From positions 1-64,000 of the forward strand of contig NZ_CAKKLY010000005.1 of assembly GCF_918698095.1 (NCBI RefSeq): DNA of 64,000 bases, given 5' to 3'. The position numbers and the translations under genes are program-made. This DNA comes from Arthrobacter sp. Bi83. GTDB taxonomy: Bacteria > Actinomycetota > Actinomycetes > Actinomycetales > Micrococcaceae. Under the pieces are notes generated by a model, which saw only the letters and a program-made list of their open reading frames with translations, did no database searches and was not told the DNA's origin. Shown piece by piece: positions 7,532 through 16,003 of this stretch. Position 1 is the first letter of the stretch; each line of letters starts with the position of its first letter.

Positions 7532-8317
7532 TTAACCGACCGGTTGGCTCCCGTCATACCCCAGCGCACGGCTGGCTTCCAGGCCTGCACGGGCCACCAC
7601 CGGCCCTAGCCGTTCCACGTCGGCAGGCCCGATCCGCTGGGTCGGGAATCCCAGACCCATGGCACAGGCGAGCCGGCCGGCGTGGTCGAATACGGGTGCG
7701 CTGATTGAACCCACATCTTCATGCCGTTCCCCGAAAGCCGCATAGAACCCCTGTTCCTTGGCCACCTCCGCTTGCTCCCGGAGCATCTCGACGGATGCCG
7801 GGGTGTCGGGGGTGAAGCGGTCAAGGCCGTGGTCCTCCAGGGCGCCCCATGCCTCCGGATCAAAGGCCAGGAAAATCTTGCCCGGCGCCCCGGCGTGTAG
7901 CGGCATAACCATGCCCACCAGGAAGGGCCGCATCACCACGTGACGTGTCTCGGCCACGGCGACGATGGTCCGGAACGCCCCGTCCCGGACGTACAAGCAT
8001 GCCGTTTCGCCGGTCTCATCGCGCAACTGCTGCAAAACCGGCTTCACGAGCCTGACCACGTCCAGCCCGAACGTCCCGGGGGTAGCCCATCGGACCAGCC
8101 CGATGCCGATCCTGTACCGGTCCCCGTCGCGGTCCAGGAAGCCCTCCCGCAGCATGTTCTGCACCAGCCGCTGGCACGTGCTGGACGGCAGGCCGGTCTT
8201 CCGGATGATCTGCTGCAGTGTCGGCTCCGGAGCCTCGACCGAGAAACAATCCAGGATCTCCGCCACCTTGTGTAGGACCAGCAGGGGTGGGCCCCCGGCT
8301 CCCGATTCCGTTGCCAC
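7532..8317 (-). CDS. IclR-family transcriptional regulator
   Basis: A 261-residue regulator with the two IclR domains. Residues about 12-75 form the winged helix (LHKVAEILDCFS, LPSSTCQRLVQNMLREGFL); residues about 90-250 are the effector domain (GETACLYVRDG, MPLHAGAPGKIFLAF, ERHEDVGSISAPVFDHAG). It lies divergent to the maleate isomerase gene, with a palindrome in between, and is the likely local regulator of that operon. The effector is inferred, not shown, to be maleate or a related dicarboxylate. Confidence 0.9.
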   Translation of the reverse strand: MATESGAGGPPLLVLHKVAEILDCFSVEAPEPTLQQIIRKTGLPSSTCQRLVQNMLREGFLDRDGDRYRIGIGLVRWATPGTFGLDVVRLVKPVLQQLRDETGETACLYVRDGAFRTIVAVAETRHVVMRPFLVGMVMPLHAGAPGKIFLAFDPEAWGALEDHGLDRFTPDTPASVEMLREQAEVAKEQGFYAAFGERHEDVGSISAPVFDHAGRLACAMGLGFPTQRIGPADVERLGPVVARAGLEASRALGYDGSQPVG

Positions 8318-8440
8318 CGTTGACGTCCCTTCACTTCACTGATTGACCTCGAGCAGCCTTCAGCTTAGTCAGCTGGAAGCTGGCCACGGGATCGTGACCT
8401 ATTTGACATTCTATTCGCGAGACCCACATCATGGAAACCT

Positions 8441-8457
8441 AACCCACCAAGTGGGTT
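8441..8457. promoter_or_regulatory. Inverted repeat, candidate IclR operator
   Basis: AACCCAC-CAA-GTGGGTT is a perfect 7-bp inverted repeat with a 3-nt spacer in the divergent region, 40 nt before the maleate isomerase start. A TTGACA-like -35 lies just upstream at 8403. Its position suits operator binding by the adjacent IclR protein. Confidence 0.55.
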
Positions 8458-8496
8458 TCACTCGACCAGGCCCCAGCACAAAGACGTGGAGAAATC

Positions 8497-9315
8497 ATGA
8501 GCACACCCCAAAGCACCTGCGAAACCGCGCCGGAACCCAAGCGCCCCGGCTCCTCCAGGGTGGGACTGATCGTTCCCAGCTCCAACACCACTATGGAGAC
8601 GGAATTGCCGGAGCTGTTCCGCCGGCAGGCCCAGGCAACCGGCCACAACTACACCTTCCACTCCGCCCGCGCCGGCATGAAGAAAGTCACTCGGGAAGAG
8701 TTGCTGGCTATGGTGGGCAAGGCAGCCGACTGCGCCGAGGCTGTTTCCGACGCCGATGTGGACGTCATTGCCTACGCCTGCCTGGTCGCCGTGATGGCCC
8801 AGGGTCCCGGAGCCCACGAGGGCTCGGAGAATGTAATCGCGGACGCCGCCGCCGGAAACGGGCACCCTGCCCCGGTGACCAGCAGCGCCGGTGCCCTAGT
8901 CCGCACGCTGCAGGAAATCGGAGCGCTTAAGGTGGCCATGATCACCCCCTACATGAAGCCGCTCACCAAGATGGTGGTGAACTACATCGAGGGCTCCGGC
9001 ATCACCGTACTGGACGCCATCAGCCTCGAGGTGGCGGACAACCTCGAGGTCGGCTGCCTTGATCCGCAGAACCTGCCCGCGCTTGCCCGCAGCCTGCAGC
9101 GCGAAGGCGCGGACGCCGTCGTGCTTTCCGCCTGCGTCCAGATGCCGTCGCTGGCTGCGGTCCAGGCGGTGGAGGACGAGCTCGGCCTGCCGGTCATCAC
9201 GGCGGCCACGGCCACTACCTACGAGATCCTCAAGGCGCTCGGTCACCAGCCCGCCATCACCGGAGCGGGCAGCCTGCTGTCTGGCGCCGGCGTCCTCACC
9301 TCCGCGAACTCCTAG
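8497..9315 (+). CDS. maiA: Maleate isomerase (Asp/Glu racemase superfamily)
   Basis: A 272-residue enzyme of the aspartate/glutamate racemase superfamily, close to maleate cis-trans isomerase, which converts maleate to fumarate in nicotinate and related catabolism. The start has GGAG 6 nt upstream. Seen are VGLIVPSSNTTMETELPELF near the N-terminus and the two catalytic cysteines in AYACLVAVM and LSACVQMPS, with the NTTME and ATATTYEIL segments that bind the carboxylates. Arylmalonate decarboxylase belongs to the same superfamily and cannot be wholly excluded. The dicarboxylate carrier gene 12 nt downstream supports the maleate role. Confidence 0.8.
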   Translation: MSTPQSTCETAPEPKRPGSSRVGLIVPSSNTTMETELPELFRRQAQATGHNYTFHSARAGMKKVTREELLAMVGKAADCAEAVSDADVDVIAYACLVAVMAQGPGAHEGSENVIADAAAGNGHPAPVTSSAGALVRTLQEIGALKVAMITPYMKPLTKMVVNYIEGSGITVLDAISLEVADNLEVGCLDPQNLPALARSLQREGADAVVLSACVQMPSLAAVQAVEDELGLPVITAATATTYEILKALGHQPAITGAGSLLSGAGVLTSANS

Positions 9316-9327
9316 GCGGCTGGCACC

Positions 9328-10716
9328 ATGTCCGTATCACTCATCGCATTCCTGGTCCTGGTAGCCGCCTTCGCGATCGGATCCTTCACCAAGATCAACG
9401 CCGGCCTGCTGGCCACGGTCGCGGCGTTCGGCGTCGGAACCCTCCTGGCAGGCATGTCCATCAAGGACGTCATCGGCCAGTTCCCCGCCGGGCTGTTCTT
9501 CATCCTGGTGGGCGCCACACTGCTCTTCGCCATTGTGCGGATCAACGGGACCATCGACCTGCTGGCCTACTGGGCTGAACGGCTCGCCGGCGACCGGAAG
9601 ATCCTGGTCCCCATCCTGATGTTCCTGCTGACGGCCGCCTTGGCTTCGGCCGGCGCGTTCACCCCCGCCGCTATCGCCATCGTGGCGCCGGTGGGCCTGG
9701 CGCTGGGCATGCGGTTCGGCATCAGCACCCTGGCGATGGGCCTGGTCATCGTCCAGGGCGCCAACGCCGGTGCCTTCTCTCCGGTCAACCCCTTCGGCGT
9801 GCTGGCCAATAAGATGCTGGACGGCGCCAGGGCCGCGGACGGTTCCTTCAAGCTTTACGCCTACTGCTTCGTCTTCAATGCCATCCTGGCCGCGATCGCC
9901 TACGTCCTGGTCCAGGCCGTCATGAAACGCCGCACGGCTCTGGCGGCAGGTCACCAGGCCGGTGAGGCCGGGGATGCAAAGCACGACGGCGGCGCTGCTG
10001 CTCCCGCTGGAAGCAGCGCGTCAGGTCCGTCCGGGTCCGGAACGGCTGTGCTCACCGCCCCGGCGCCCACTTCTGTGGCTGCCGTAAGCACCACCAGGAC
10101 TGGCCCCGAGAAAGTAGCCGCAACGCCGATGCGGATCCTCACTTTGGTGGGCATCGCCTCCCTTCTGGTTCTCACCACGGTTCTGGGCCTGGACGTCGGA
10201 GTCGCTTCGCTGATCATTGCCACAGTGCTGATCGTCCTGGACTCGGGCGTGCAGAAGCCGGCAGTGGAAAGCATGCCGTGGTCTGCGATCATTCTGGTGA
10301 CCGGCATCGTCACCTACGTAGGCATGCTGGAAAAGATGGGCGCGCTGAAGGATCTTCAGGAAGGTATCACCGGCCTGGGCAACAGTTCGCTTGCCGCCCT
10401 GGTCACCAGCTATGTGGTGGCCATAGTCTCGGCCTTCGCCTCAACCACCGGCACCCTCGGCGTCATCAGCCCGGTGGTCGCACCCATCGCTATGGATCCG
10501 CTGCTCACCCCCATCGGGGTAGTGACGGCCATCGCCATCAGCTCCTCGGTAGTTGACGTGAGCCCGATGTCCACCAGCGGCGCCCTGCTGATGGCGAGCG
10601 CGCAGCCCAAGGACGAGCGGATGTTCTTCCGGGCGCTCCTGCTCTGGGCCATCGCGATGATCGGCCTGGTGCCGCTCGTCGTGTGGTTCGTGTTCGTCCA
10701 GTTGGGCCTCGGCTGA
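9328..10716 (+). CDS. MatC-like dicarboxylate (maleate/malonate) transporter
   Basis: A 462-residue multi-spanning membrane protein beginning with the MatC N-terminal domain (LIAFLVLVAAFAIGSFTKIN) and continuing as an ion-transporter-like permease. The two halves share repeated motifs, for example NAGAFSPVNPFGVL in the first and SSVVDVSPMSTSGALLMASA in the second. A long Ala/Gly/Ser/Pro-rich cytoplasmic loop (about residues 205-265) separates the halves. It is 12 nt from the maleate isomerase stop, so cotranscribed, and is the likely uptake system for maleate or other C3-C4 dicarboxylates. A bidirectional hairpin follows. Confidence 0.85.
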   Translation: MSVSLIAFLVLVAAFAIGSFTKINAGLLATVAAFGVGTLLAGMSIKDVIGQFPAGLFFILVGATLLFAIVRINGTIDLLAYWAERLAGDRKILVPILMFLLTAALASAGAFTPAAIAIVAPVGLALGMRFGISTLAMGLVIVQGANAGAFSPVNPFGVLANKMLDGARAADGSFKLYAYCFVFNAILAAIAYVLVQAVMKRRTALAAGHQAGEAGDAKHDGGAAAPAGSSASGPSGSGTAVLTAPAPTSVAAVSTTRTGPEKVAATPMRILTLVGIASLLVLTTVLGLDVGVASLIIATVLIVLDSGVQKPAVESMPWSAIILVTGIVTYVGMLEKMGALKDLQEGITGLGNSSLAALVTSYVVAIVSAFASTTGTLGVISPVVAPIAMDPLLTPIGVVTAIAISSSVVDVSPMSTSGALLMASAQPKDERMFFRALLLWAIAMIGLVPLVVWFVFVQLGLG

Positions 10717-10728
10717 GCACCGTACATC

Positions 10729-10773
10729 GAAGGAAAAGGGGTGTCCTGCGTGGCAGGGCATCCCTTTCCCTTC
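10729..10773. terminator. Bidirectional hairpin terminator
   Basis: A 21-nt arm beginning GAAGGAAAAGGGG pairs at 18 positions with the arm ending CCCTTTCCCTTC, around a 3-nt loop. A/T-rich ends on both sides let it serve the converging transporter and flavin reductase genes. Confidence 0.7.
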
Positions 10774-10789
10774 TTAACGCGGCCTGGCT

Positions 10790-11419
10790 TCAGCGGCGTC
10801 CGGCCTTCGGGCGGAAAGGCCCCGGCCAGTCCTTGAGCCGGATCCGTTTGAGGTCCTGGATGGTGCCCAGCGTGCCCCACTCGTCCAGGCCCAGCCGGGT
10901 CAGCGGCTCGAGCAGGTCAATCCGAGGGTGGCTGCCGTCCAAAACCGCGTCGCTCACGGCAGCGTGCGTCACTTCGCCGAAGACCAGGATTGAGTCTCCC
11001 ATCGGCAGGACCGAGTGCAGGCGGCATTCGAGCACCGCCAGCGATTCTTTTACCCGCGGCGCACCCACGGTGAGGCTTGGCTCCCGCGTGAGGCCAGCGG
11101 CGTCAAACTCACTGACTTCGGGCGGAAAATTGGTGCCGGTGGCGTTGACCTCCTCCAGCAGCGCGGCCGGGGCGAGGTTCACCACGAATTCTCTGGACTC
11201 GGTGATGTTGCGTAGCGAATCCTTTTCCCCCACCGAGGTGAACTGCACGATGGGCGGATTCGTGGACGCCACAGTGAAGAACGAGTGCGGGGCCAGGTTG
11301 TCAACGCCCTCCGCCGAGACACTCGATACCCAGGCGATGGGCCGGGGTACCACCACCGCAGTCAGCAGCCGGTAAAAATCACGGGCGGACGTCACCTTGG
11401 GATCGAAATCAGTGCGCAT
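10790..11419 (-). CDS. Flavin reductase-like FMN-binding split-barrel protein
   Basis: A 209-residue protein of the flavin-reductase-like FMN-binding family. Family marks are FYRLLTAVVVPRPIAWVSS at residues 14-32, NLAPHSFFTVASTNPPIV that contacts FMN, and the acidic ILVFGEVTHAAV strand. Members reduce flavins for partner monooxygenases or act as uncharacterised FMN proteins. It is transcribed away from the HAD gene and toward the transporter terminator, so it is probably monocistronic. No monooxygenase partner is next to it. Confidence 0.8.
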   Translation of the reverse strand: MRTDFDPKVTSARDFYRLLTAVVVPRPIAWVSSVSAEGVDNLAPHSFFTVASTNPPIVQFTSVGEKDSLRNITESREFVVNLAPAALLEEVNATGTNFPPEVSEFDAAGLTREPSLTVGAPRVKESLAVLECRLHSVLPMGDSILVFGEVTHAAVSDAVLDGSHPRIDLLEPLTRLGLDEWGTLGTIQDLKRIRLKDWPGPFRPKAGRR

Positions 11420-11462
11420 GGTGCCAGACTATCGGGCAGGGAACATGGGAAGGAAACAGGAT

Positions 11463-12398
11463 ATGACGATCCAGCCATACCGGTCACCGTCAACCGGGTG
11501 CGGGATCCGCGCCGTCCTCTTCGACACCTTCGGCACGGTGGTGGACTGGCGTACCGGCGTCGCCCGGCAGGCGGCCGCCTTCGCCGCGACACGTGGGCAG
11601 CACCTCGACGCCGAGGCGTTCGCCGATGACTGGCGCGCCCTCTACCAGCCGGCAATGGAGGCCATCCGCTCCGGCTCCCGCGAATTCGCCACCCTGGACA
11701 CACTCCACCGCGAAAACCTGGACCAGGTGCTCCGCCATCACGGCTTCGATCCGGACCGGCTGGACGCAAGAACCCTGGAAGAGTTGAACACATCCTGGCA
11801 CCGTCTGCCCCCATGGCCGGACAGCTTGGAAGGTCTGTCCGCGATCCGCCGTAGCTACATTGTGGGTCCCCTCTCCAACGGCAACACCTCGCTGTTACTG
11901 GACATGGCCAGAAACGCCGGCCTTCCGTGGGACGTGATCATCGGCTCGGACATGACGCGCACGTACAAGCCGCTGCCCAAGGCCTATCTTCGGACTGCGG
12001 AGTTCCTGGACCTCAAGCCCGGTGCTGTGATGCTCGTGGCCGCCCACAACAACGACCTGCACGCTGCCCGGGACGCGGGATTGGCGACGGCGTTCATCGC
12101 CCGCCCCACCGAATACGGCCCGGGCCAGGTCGCGGACCTGACGCCGGAGAGCGATTGGGACCTCTCGGCATCGAGCATCACCGAACTTGCCGGCGGGCTC
12201 GGAGCGGCAGAGGCGGGATGCGCGCCCTCTCGCCGGACGTCGCACCATAATGCTAACGCCCACGGCAAGGCGGCAAATGCCATCGTGAATCACGGGCTTC
12301 CGACGTCGTTGTACCCGGCCGCAGCGTCGGGGAACGCAGCGGCTCCCACGAATGGTCAGCCGTCCGGATCGGCAGGACCCTCATCAGCCGGAACATAG
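11463..12398 (+). CDS. Haloacid dehalogenase, type II-like HAD hydrolase
   Basis: An HAD-superfamily enzyme of the L-2-haloacid dehalogenase (type II) subfamily, which removes halide by hydrolysis. Motif I is FDTFGTVVDW with the nucleophile Asp, followed by LSNGNTSLL, YKPLPKAY (Lys) and AAHNNDLHAARDAGL. The start at 11463 has GGAAGG 7-8 nt upstream; two earlier in-frame ATGs lack this. Family homology ends near SITELAGGL; the remaining about 65 residues are low-complexity Ala/Ser/Pro/Gly-rich and unlike the family. The tail probably reads through foreign or decayed sequence and overlaps a possible small gene on the other strand. Confidence 0.8.
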   Translation: MTIQPYRSPSTGCGIRAVLFDTFGTVVDWRTGVARQAAAFAATRGQHLDAEAFADDWRALYQPAMEAIRSGSREFATLDTLHRENLDQVLRHHGFDPDRLDARTLEELNTSWHRLPPWPDSLEGLSAIRRSYIVGPLSNGNTSLLLDMARNAGLPWDVIIGSDMTRTYKPLPKAYLRTAEFLDLKPGAVMLVAAHNNDLHAARDAGLATAFIARPTEYGPGQVADLTPESDWDLSASSITELAGGLGAAEAGCAPSRRTSHHNANAHGKAANAIVNHGLPTSLYPAAASGNAAAPTNGQPSGSAGPSSAGT

Positions 12399-12469
12399 TC
12401 ACCGTGGTGGTGGACGAACTTCCACTCGACAAGATCGAGCCCCGCAGGGCACCACGTCCGGTTCTCCAC
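12356..12469 (-). CDS. Possible third tiny gene of a small operon (37 aa)
   Basis: A GTG-started frame 20 nt downstream of the 51-codon gene on the same strand. It encodes MENRTWCPAGLDLVEWKFVH followed by an acidic tail (GDYVPADEGPADPDG). The sequence is protein-like, but there is no good ribosome binding site and no recognised family, and it overlaps the atypical 3' tail of the HAD gene on the other strand. Listed because it continues a run of tiny same-strand genes. Confidence 0.25.
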   Translation of the reverse strand: MENRTWCPAGLDLVEWKFVHHHGDYVPADEGPADPDG

Positions 12470-12489
12470 GGCATTGGCAGGGCCCAGAT

Positions 12490-12645
12490 TCAGTCGCCGT
12501 CGTAACGGGCAAGTGCTTCCCTGTAGACGGCGGCGGTTTCTTTGTCGCCCCTCGCGGTGTACTTGGCGATGATGTTCGCCAGGTCGCGTTTGATGACCCA
12601 ATGCGCGTCATACGGTTCACGGGAACGGGGAACGTAGTCGTTCAT
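12490..12645 (-). CDS. Tiny hypothetical protein (51 aa), second of overlapping pair
   Basis: An ATG start overlaps the stop of the preceding 41-codon gene (ATGA arrangement), indicating translational coupling. The product begins MNDYVPRSREPYDAHWVIKR and continues with an amphipathic helical segment (DLANIIAKYTARGDKETAAV, YREALARYDGD). It is highly charged and probably alpha-helical and cytoplasmic. No family was recognised. The clean codon pattern and coupling argue that it is real. It lies convergent with the HAD gene and divergent from the GntR gene. Confidence 0.5.
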   Translation of the reverse strand: MNDYVPRSREPYDAHWVIKRDLANIIAKYTARGDKETAAVYREALARYDGD

Positions 12646-12767
12646 GATTTCCCACTGCCTTGCGCCTCTTCACGCTCCAGCAGATAAAGCAGAAATGCCG
12701 CCTGATTGTCGATTTCCCTCTGTTTGCGCGGGGAAATCCAGTCCAGCAATTCTTGATCGTCAGCCAT
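12642..12767 (-). CDS. Tiny hypothetical protein (41 aa), first of overlapping pair
   Basis: The ATG at 12767 has a strong Shine-Dalgarno sequence (GGAAGGAG) at good spacing, the best in the neighbourhood. The product is MADDQELLDWISPRKQREID followed by NQAAFLLYLLEREEAQGSGK and a final S. It is a single charged helix with a Leu/Tyr-rich face. The stop codon overlaps the start of the next tiny gene by 4 nt. Function unknown; size and coupling resemble small partner-protein pairs, but no toxin or antitoxin family was recognised. Confidence 0.5.
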   Translation of the reverse strand: MADDQELLDWISPRKQREIDNQAAFLLYLLEREEAQGSGKS

Positions 12768-13008
12768 GATGTCCACTCCTTCCGGCTATGAATTGATGGT
12801 GACCCCGTTCGGGCAAGATCGGCGAAAGTTTCACGAAAGATAGGCGAAGGTCTTGCCTGCGGCAGCTTTGGCACGGCCGAACACGACATCGAACGTGCGC
12901 TTTTCCCACTGGACGCGTCACTACATAGATCAGCTGACCTTGTCCAACAAACGCGTCACACCCCGCGGTACGCTGGACTTCCCCGACCAAACGCAAGCGA
13001 GGCATAAC

Positions 13009-13797
13009 GTGCACGAGGACGCCGCCAGGTTCCTGTCCCAGCCGGTGGAGGCCCAGCTTGGCTCACCCCTCCGGGTCGCCGTCTACTCCCGGATCGCCGA
13101 GGCCATCCGCAACAACCTGCTCACGCCCGGCTCCATGCTCCCCACAGAAACCGAACTCGGCACGGACATGAAGGTCAGCCGCACAGTGGTCCGCGAGGCG
13201 CTGATGCTGCTCGAGGAGGACGGCCTCATCCGGGCCCGCCGCGGCGTCGGCCGGTTCGTCTCGGACACCCTCCCCCGCATCGGGATCGAACGGATCCGGC
13301 CCTTCGAGGAGGTCCTCGGCGGCCCAGGTCAGCACATCGAGATCAAACGCGTACAAAGGGAGCGGCAGCCCGCCTCCGAGTTCGTCGCCCCCGGCATCGG
13401 CGTCGAACCAGGCGCCGACTGCTGGCTGTGGGAATCGGTCCTGATCCGCGACGGCGAGGCCATCGCCCACCTGCAGGAAAACATCTCCGCCGGACCGGTC
13501 AGCTTCGGCAGCGGTTCCGCTGCCGCCGCCCCGCTGGAGCTCGACGACGACGGCGGCACCACGCTGCTCGCGGCGCTCTACAAGCGCGGTGGCCGGGTAG
13601 TAGGACCCGGCGAATGCCAGATCGGCCTCAGCCAGGTGGGCCCGAGCCGGGCCAAACTGCTGGACCTGCGGGCATCGGATCCGGTGCTCGTGCTGACGCA
13701 GTACGTCAGGCACGCGAACCGGCCCTTCTACCTGGCCAAATGCCTCATTCCTGACCGCGCCGGGCACCTGTCAGTGATGCAGTCCCTTCAGTCCTGA
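13009..13797 (+). CDS. GntR-family regulator with UTRA domain
   Basis: A 262-residue regulator. The N-terminal winged helix includes VYSRIAEAIRNNLLTPGSML and VSRTVVREALMLLEEDGLI with wing RRGVGRFVSD. The C-terminal about 160 residues are UTRA-like (effector-binding; CWLWESVLIRDGEAIAHLQE, RANRPFYLAKCLIP type). GTG at 13009 is chosen because homology begins there and a GAGG lies 9 nt upstream; the frame is open further back. A direct repeat ACGCGTCAC occurs upstream at 12913 and 12951 and may be its operator. No target gene is adjacent. A decayed second copy of this gene lies at 25.8-26.2 kb. Confidence 0.85.
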   Translation: MHEDAARFLSQPVEAQLGSPLRVAVYSRIAEAIRNNLLTPGSMLPTETELGTDMKVSRTVVREALMLLEEDGLIRARRGVGRFVSDTLPRIGIERIRPFEEVLGGPGQHIEIKRVQRERQPASEFVAPGIGVEPGADCWLWESVLIRDGEAIAHLQENISAGPVSFGSGSAAAAPLELDDDGGTTLLAALYKRGGRVVGPGECQIGLSQVGPSRAKLLDLRASDPVLVLTQYVRHANRPFYLAKCLIPDRAGHLSVMQSLQS

Positions 13798-13876
13798 GCC
13801 CGGCTCGGTCCGACTGAGCTTAGGCGGCCCGCCCCCGCATGACCGGTCCGGGCCCCGGCCGTTCATGCGGCCGCGG

Positions 13877-15157
13877 CTAAGGGCAGTTACCACCGACCGC
13901 CCTGCAAGCGTTCACGCGGCCATTGGCCCAGTAGCTGCCTGTACCGAAAATCGGGTCAGCGGTTGATTCGACTTTTGCGCGGACTAATGCGTTTGCGGTC
14001 CCGGCAGGTGAGCTCCAGACAAGCGCGGCAACGGCGGCGACAATGGGTGAGGCCATTGAGGTACCGCTGGCAATGTCATAACCCATGGACCGGCCGTTCT
14101 GCGTACCCAGGACGAAGGGGTGGATCGGGAAGGTCGAGTAGACATTGACACCCGGCGCCGCGATATCCACCCACTTACCGTAGGTTGAGAAGGATGCTTT
14201 GTCGTCCTTGTTGTCGGTTGCAGCCACGGCAATAACGTTGGGATACGCACCCGGGTAGATCTTGGCCTGGGTACCGGCGTTGCCGGCCGCAGCAACTATC
14301 ACTATGCCCTTATTCCAGGCGTTATTCACGGCAGTTTCGAGCGTGCGCGAAGAGACGCGCTGTCCGAGACTCATGTTGATCACCTTGGCGCCGTTTACAA
14401 CCGCCCAGTCGATGCCCTTAGCAATGGCTGAGCTAGAGTCAGACCCGCTGTCGTTAAGCACTTTGGCATCCAGGATGGTGCAGTCCGGGCACACACCGGC
14501 GACACCGGTGGAGTTGTGGGCGGCGGCAACGATGCCGGCAACATGGGTGCCGTGGCCGTATTTGTCGTAGTCCTCAGGATTGATAATTTTCGTATCGCTG
14601 AAGTTGGTCCGTGCGACGACCTTCTGCGAGATGTCTTCGTGGTCCATTGCGACACCTGAATCGACGATGGCAACCTTGATGCCGCTGCCGGTCGCGAACG
14701 TCCACGCTTCGACGGCGTCCACATCGGCGTCCACATCACCCGTGGCTATGGTTTGCGTGTTGGCGGTGTTAGTGAATGACTGGCCAACGTTCTGCAGGGC
14801 GTACTGGCGGCCGAAATACTGGTCAGCTGTATCGGCAGTAACCAGCTCGTCCGGCTCGGCGTACTCGACTGCCGGGTTCCGACTTAAGGCTTCGATGAGT
14901 TGAAGTTCCTTACCGGCCGGTACCTTGATGAGTTGAGCGCCGGTACTGCCGATACCGGGGCCTTCCTTGAGGCCGTGCTGGCGCAGTACGCCGGCTGCCG
15001 CACTCTTGTCGCGGAATTTGATCATGATTTGTCCCGCGATGTGTGACGACTGGGTCGCCTCGCCGCCCGTGGTCACTGCGTTGCTTGGGGCTGCCAACGT
15101 GATTGCGCCGCAGCCTATGACTACCGCCGCGAAACTAGCTATAACGATTCTTTTCAT
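13877..15157 (-). CDS. Secreted S8 subtilisin-like serine protease
   Basis: A 426-residue preproprotease. Residues 1-27 form a signal peptide (IVIASFAAVVIGCGAITLAA). Residues about 40-110 are an inhibitor-I9-like propeptide (QIMIKFRDKSAAAGVLRQHG, NPAVEYAEPDEL). The catalytic domain has Asp166 (IVDSG), His202 (GHGTHVAG), the oxyanion Asn293 (AAAGNAG) and Ser367 (SGTSMASP). The length and the AVEYAEPDE/AAAGN pattern suit thermitase-like extracellular subtilases. Four Cys (two in VCPDC, two at the C-terminus) could form disulfides. It stands alone between oppositely oriented neighbours. Confidence 0.92.
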   Translation of the reverse strand: MKRIVIASFAAVVIGCGAITLAAPSNAVTTGGEATQSSHIAGQIMIKFRDKSAAAGVLRQHGLKEGPGIGSTGAQLIKVPAGKELQLIEALSRNPAVEYAEPDELVTADTADQYFGRQYALQNVGQSFTNTANTQTIATGDVDADVDAVEAWTFATGSGIKVAIVDSGVAMDHEDISQKVVARTNFSDTKIINPEDYDKYGHGTHVAGIVAAAHNSTGVAGVCPDCTILDAKVLNDSGSDSSSAIAKGIDWAVVNGAKVINMSLGQRVSSRTLETAVNNAWNKGIVIVAAAGNAGTQAKIYPGAYPNVIAVAATDNKDDKASFSTYGKWVDIAAPGVNVYSTFPIHPFVLGTQNGRSMGYDIASGTSMASPIVAAVAALVWSSPAGTANALVRAKVESTADPIFGTGSYWANGRVNACRAVGGNCP

Positions 15158-15339
15158 GGGGAGTATCTTGCTTCAATCTGCACCGGCTAGATAGTGTCTG
15201 CCGCCGCATGACGAAGCGGTGCGGCGACTGGAGCGCCGAACGACAGCAGCGTGTCCACCGGGGCGTACATTGCGGAGCATATCGCCGGGCGGTGAGGTCT
15301 GCGCCGGCAGATTGGCCTCGAATGCGTTCTCTGAACCCG

Positions 15340-15888
15340 TCAGGGAGCGAGCAGTCCGTCAGCGACGATCGCAAGCATCGATGCAACTGATTCGGCGGGA
15401 AGCTCGCTGTTGTCTGCCACTGCAGCCATCCCGCCAACAAGCCGACTGATTTGCATTGCCTCGACGCCGGGGCGCAGGGCCGAGTCCAACCCGTCAATGA
15501 GGCGCTGATTCGCATTGACGTAAGTAGTGCATTTTGCTGCGAATGGAGACCCGGGATCGCCCAGCGCAGCAGTGATCCGCGCGGCCGCACCCTTGTGTTC
15601 TGTCAGCATCGCCGCATAGTCGGTCAGCCAGGTCAACAGCTGCTCCCGCGCGGAGGCGTCGAGCGAAAGCGCCCTGTCGACTGCCGCGTTGACCTTCTCC
15701 GCCCAGGCCTCAAGGACTGCGTCGTACAGGGACTCTTTGGTCGGGAAGTGCCGGTACAGCGTGCCGGGGCCCACCTCGGCCCCTTTAGCGACCTCGTCCA
15801 TCGAAACGGCGTCGAAGCCTTTGGCGCGGAACAGCGCACGTGCAACCTCCACGATCCGATCGCGGTTGCGTTGGGCGTCAGCGCGCAC
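15340..15888 (-). CDS. TetR-family repressor of the adjacent MFS pump
   Basis: A 182-residue TetR regulator. The N-terminal HTH is plain: RDRIVEVARALFRAKGFDAV, then VAKGAEVGPGTLYRHFPTKE. The GTG at 15888 is preceded by AAAGG at 7-nt spacing and is preferred over upstream in-frame positions. The C-terminal ligand domain resembles the SbtR-like group. It is divergent from an EmrB/QacA-type exporter with a perfect palindrome between them, so it most likely represses itself and the pump until a drug-like ligand binds. Confidence 0.88.
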   Translation of the reverse strand: MRADAQRNRDRIVEVARALFRAKGFDAVSMDEVAKGAEVGPGTLYRHFPTKESLYDAVLEAWAEKVNAAVDRALSLDASAREQLLTWLTDYAAMLTEHKGAAARITAALGDPGSPFAAKCTTYVNANQRLIDGLDSALRPGVEAMQISRLVGGMAAVADNSELPAESVASMLAIVADGLLAP

Positions 15889-15917
15889 AGAAACACCTTT
15901 CAAAACATTGTTGCCAA

Positions 15918-15934
15918 ACGGAGAGTGTCTCCGT
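15918..15934. promoter_or_regulatory. TetR operator palindrome
   Basis: ACGGAGA-GTG-TCTCCGT has perfect 7-bp arms. A related half-site pair (CCGGAGCATCTCTCC) follows about 18 nt later. Both lie in the short divergent region between the TetR and MFS genes. Confidence 0.7.
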
Positions 15935-16003
15935 ATAGTTCTAACCGGAGCATCTCTCCTCTTAGTGTACGTCAGCCCATCGGCTAGAACAGGACACCAC
16001 CCC

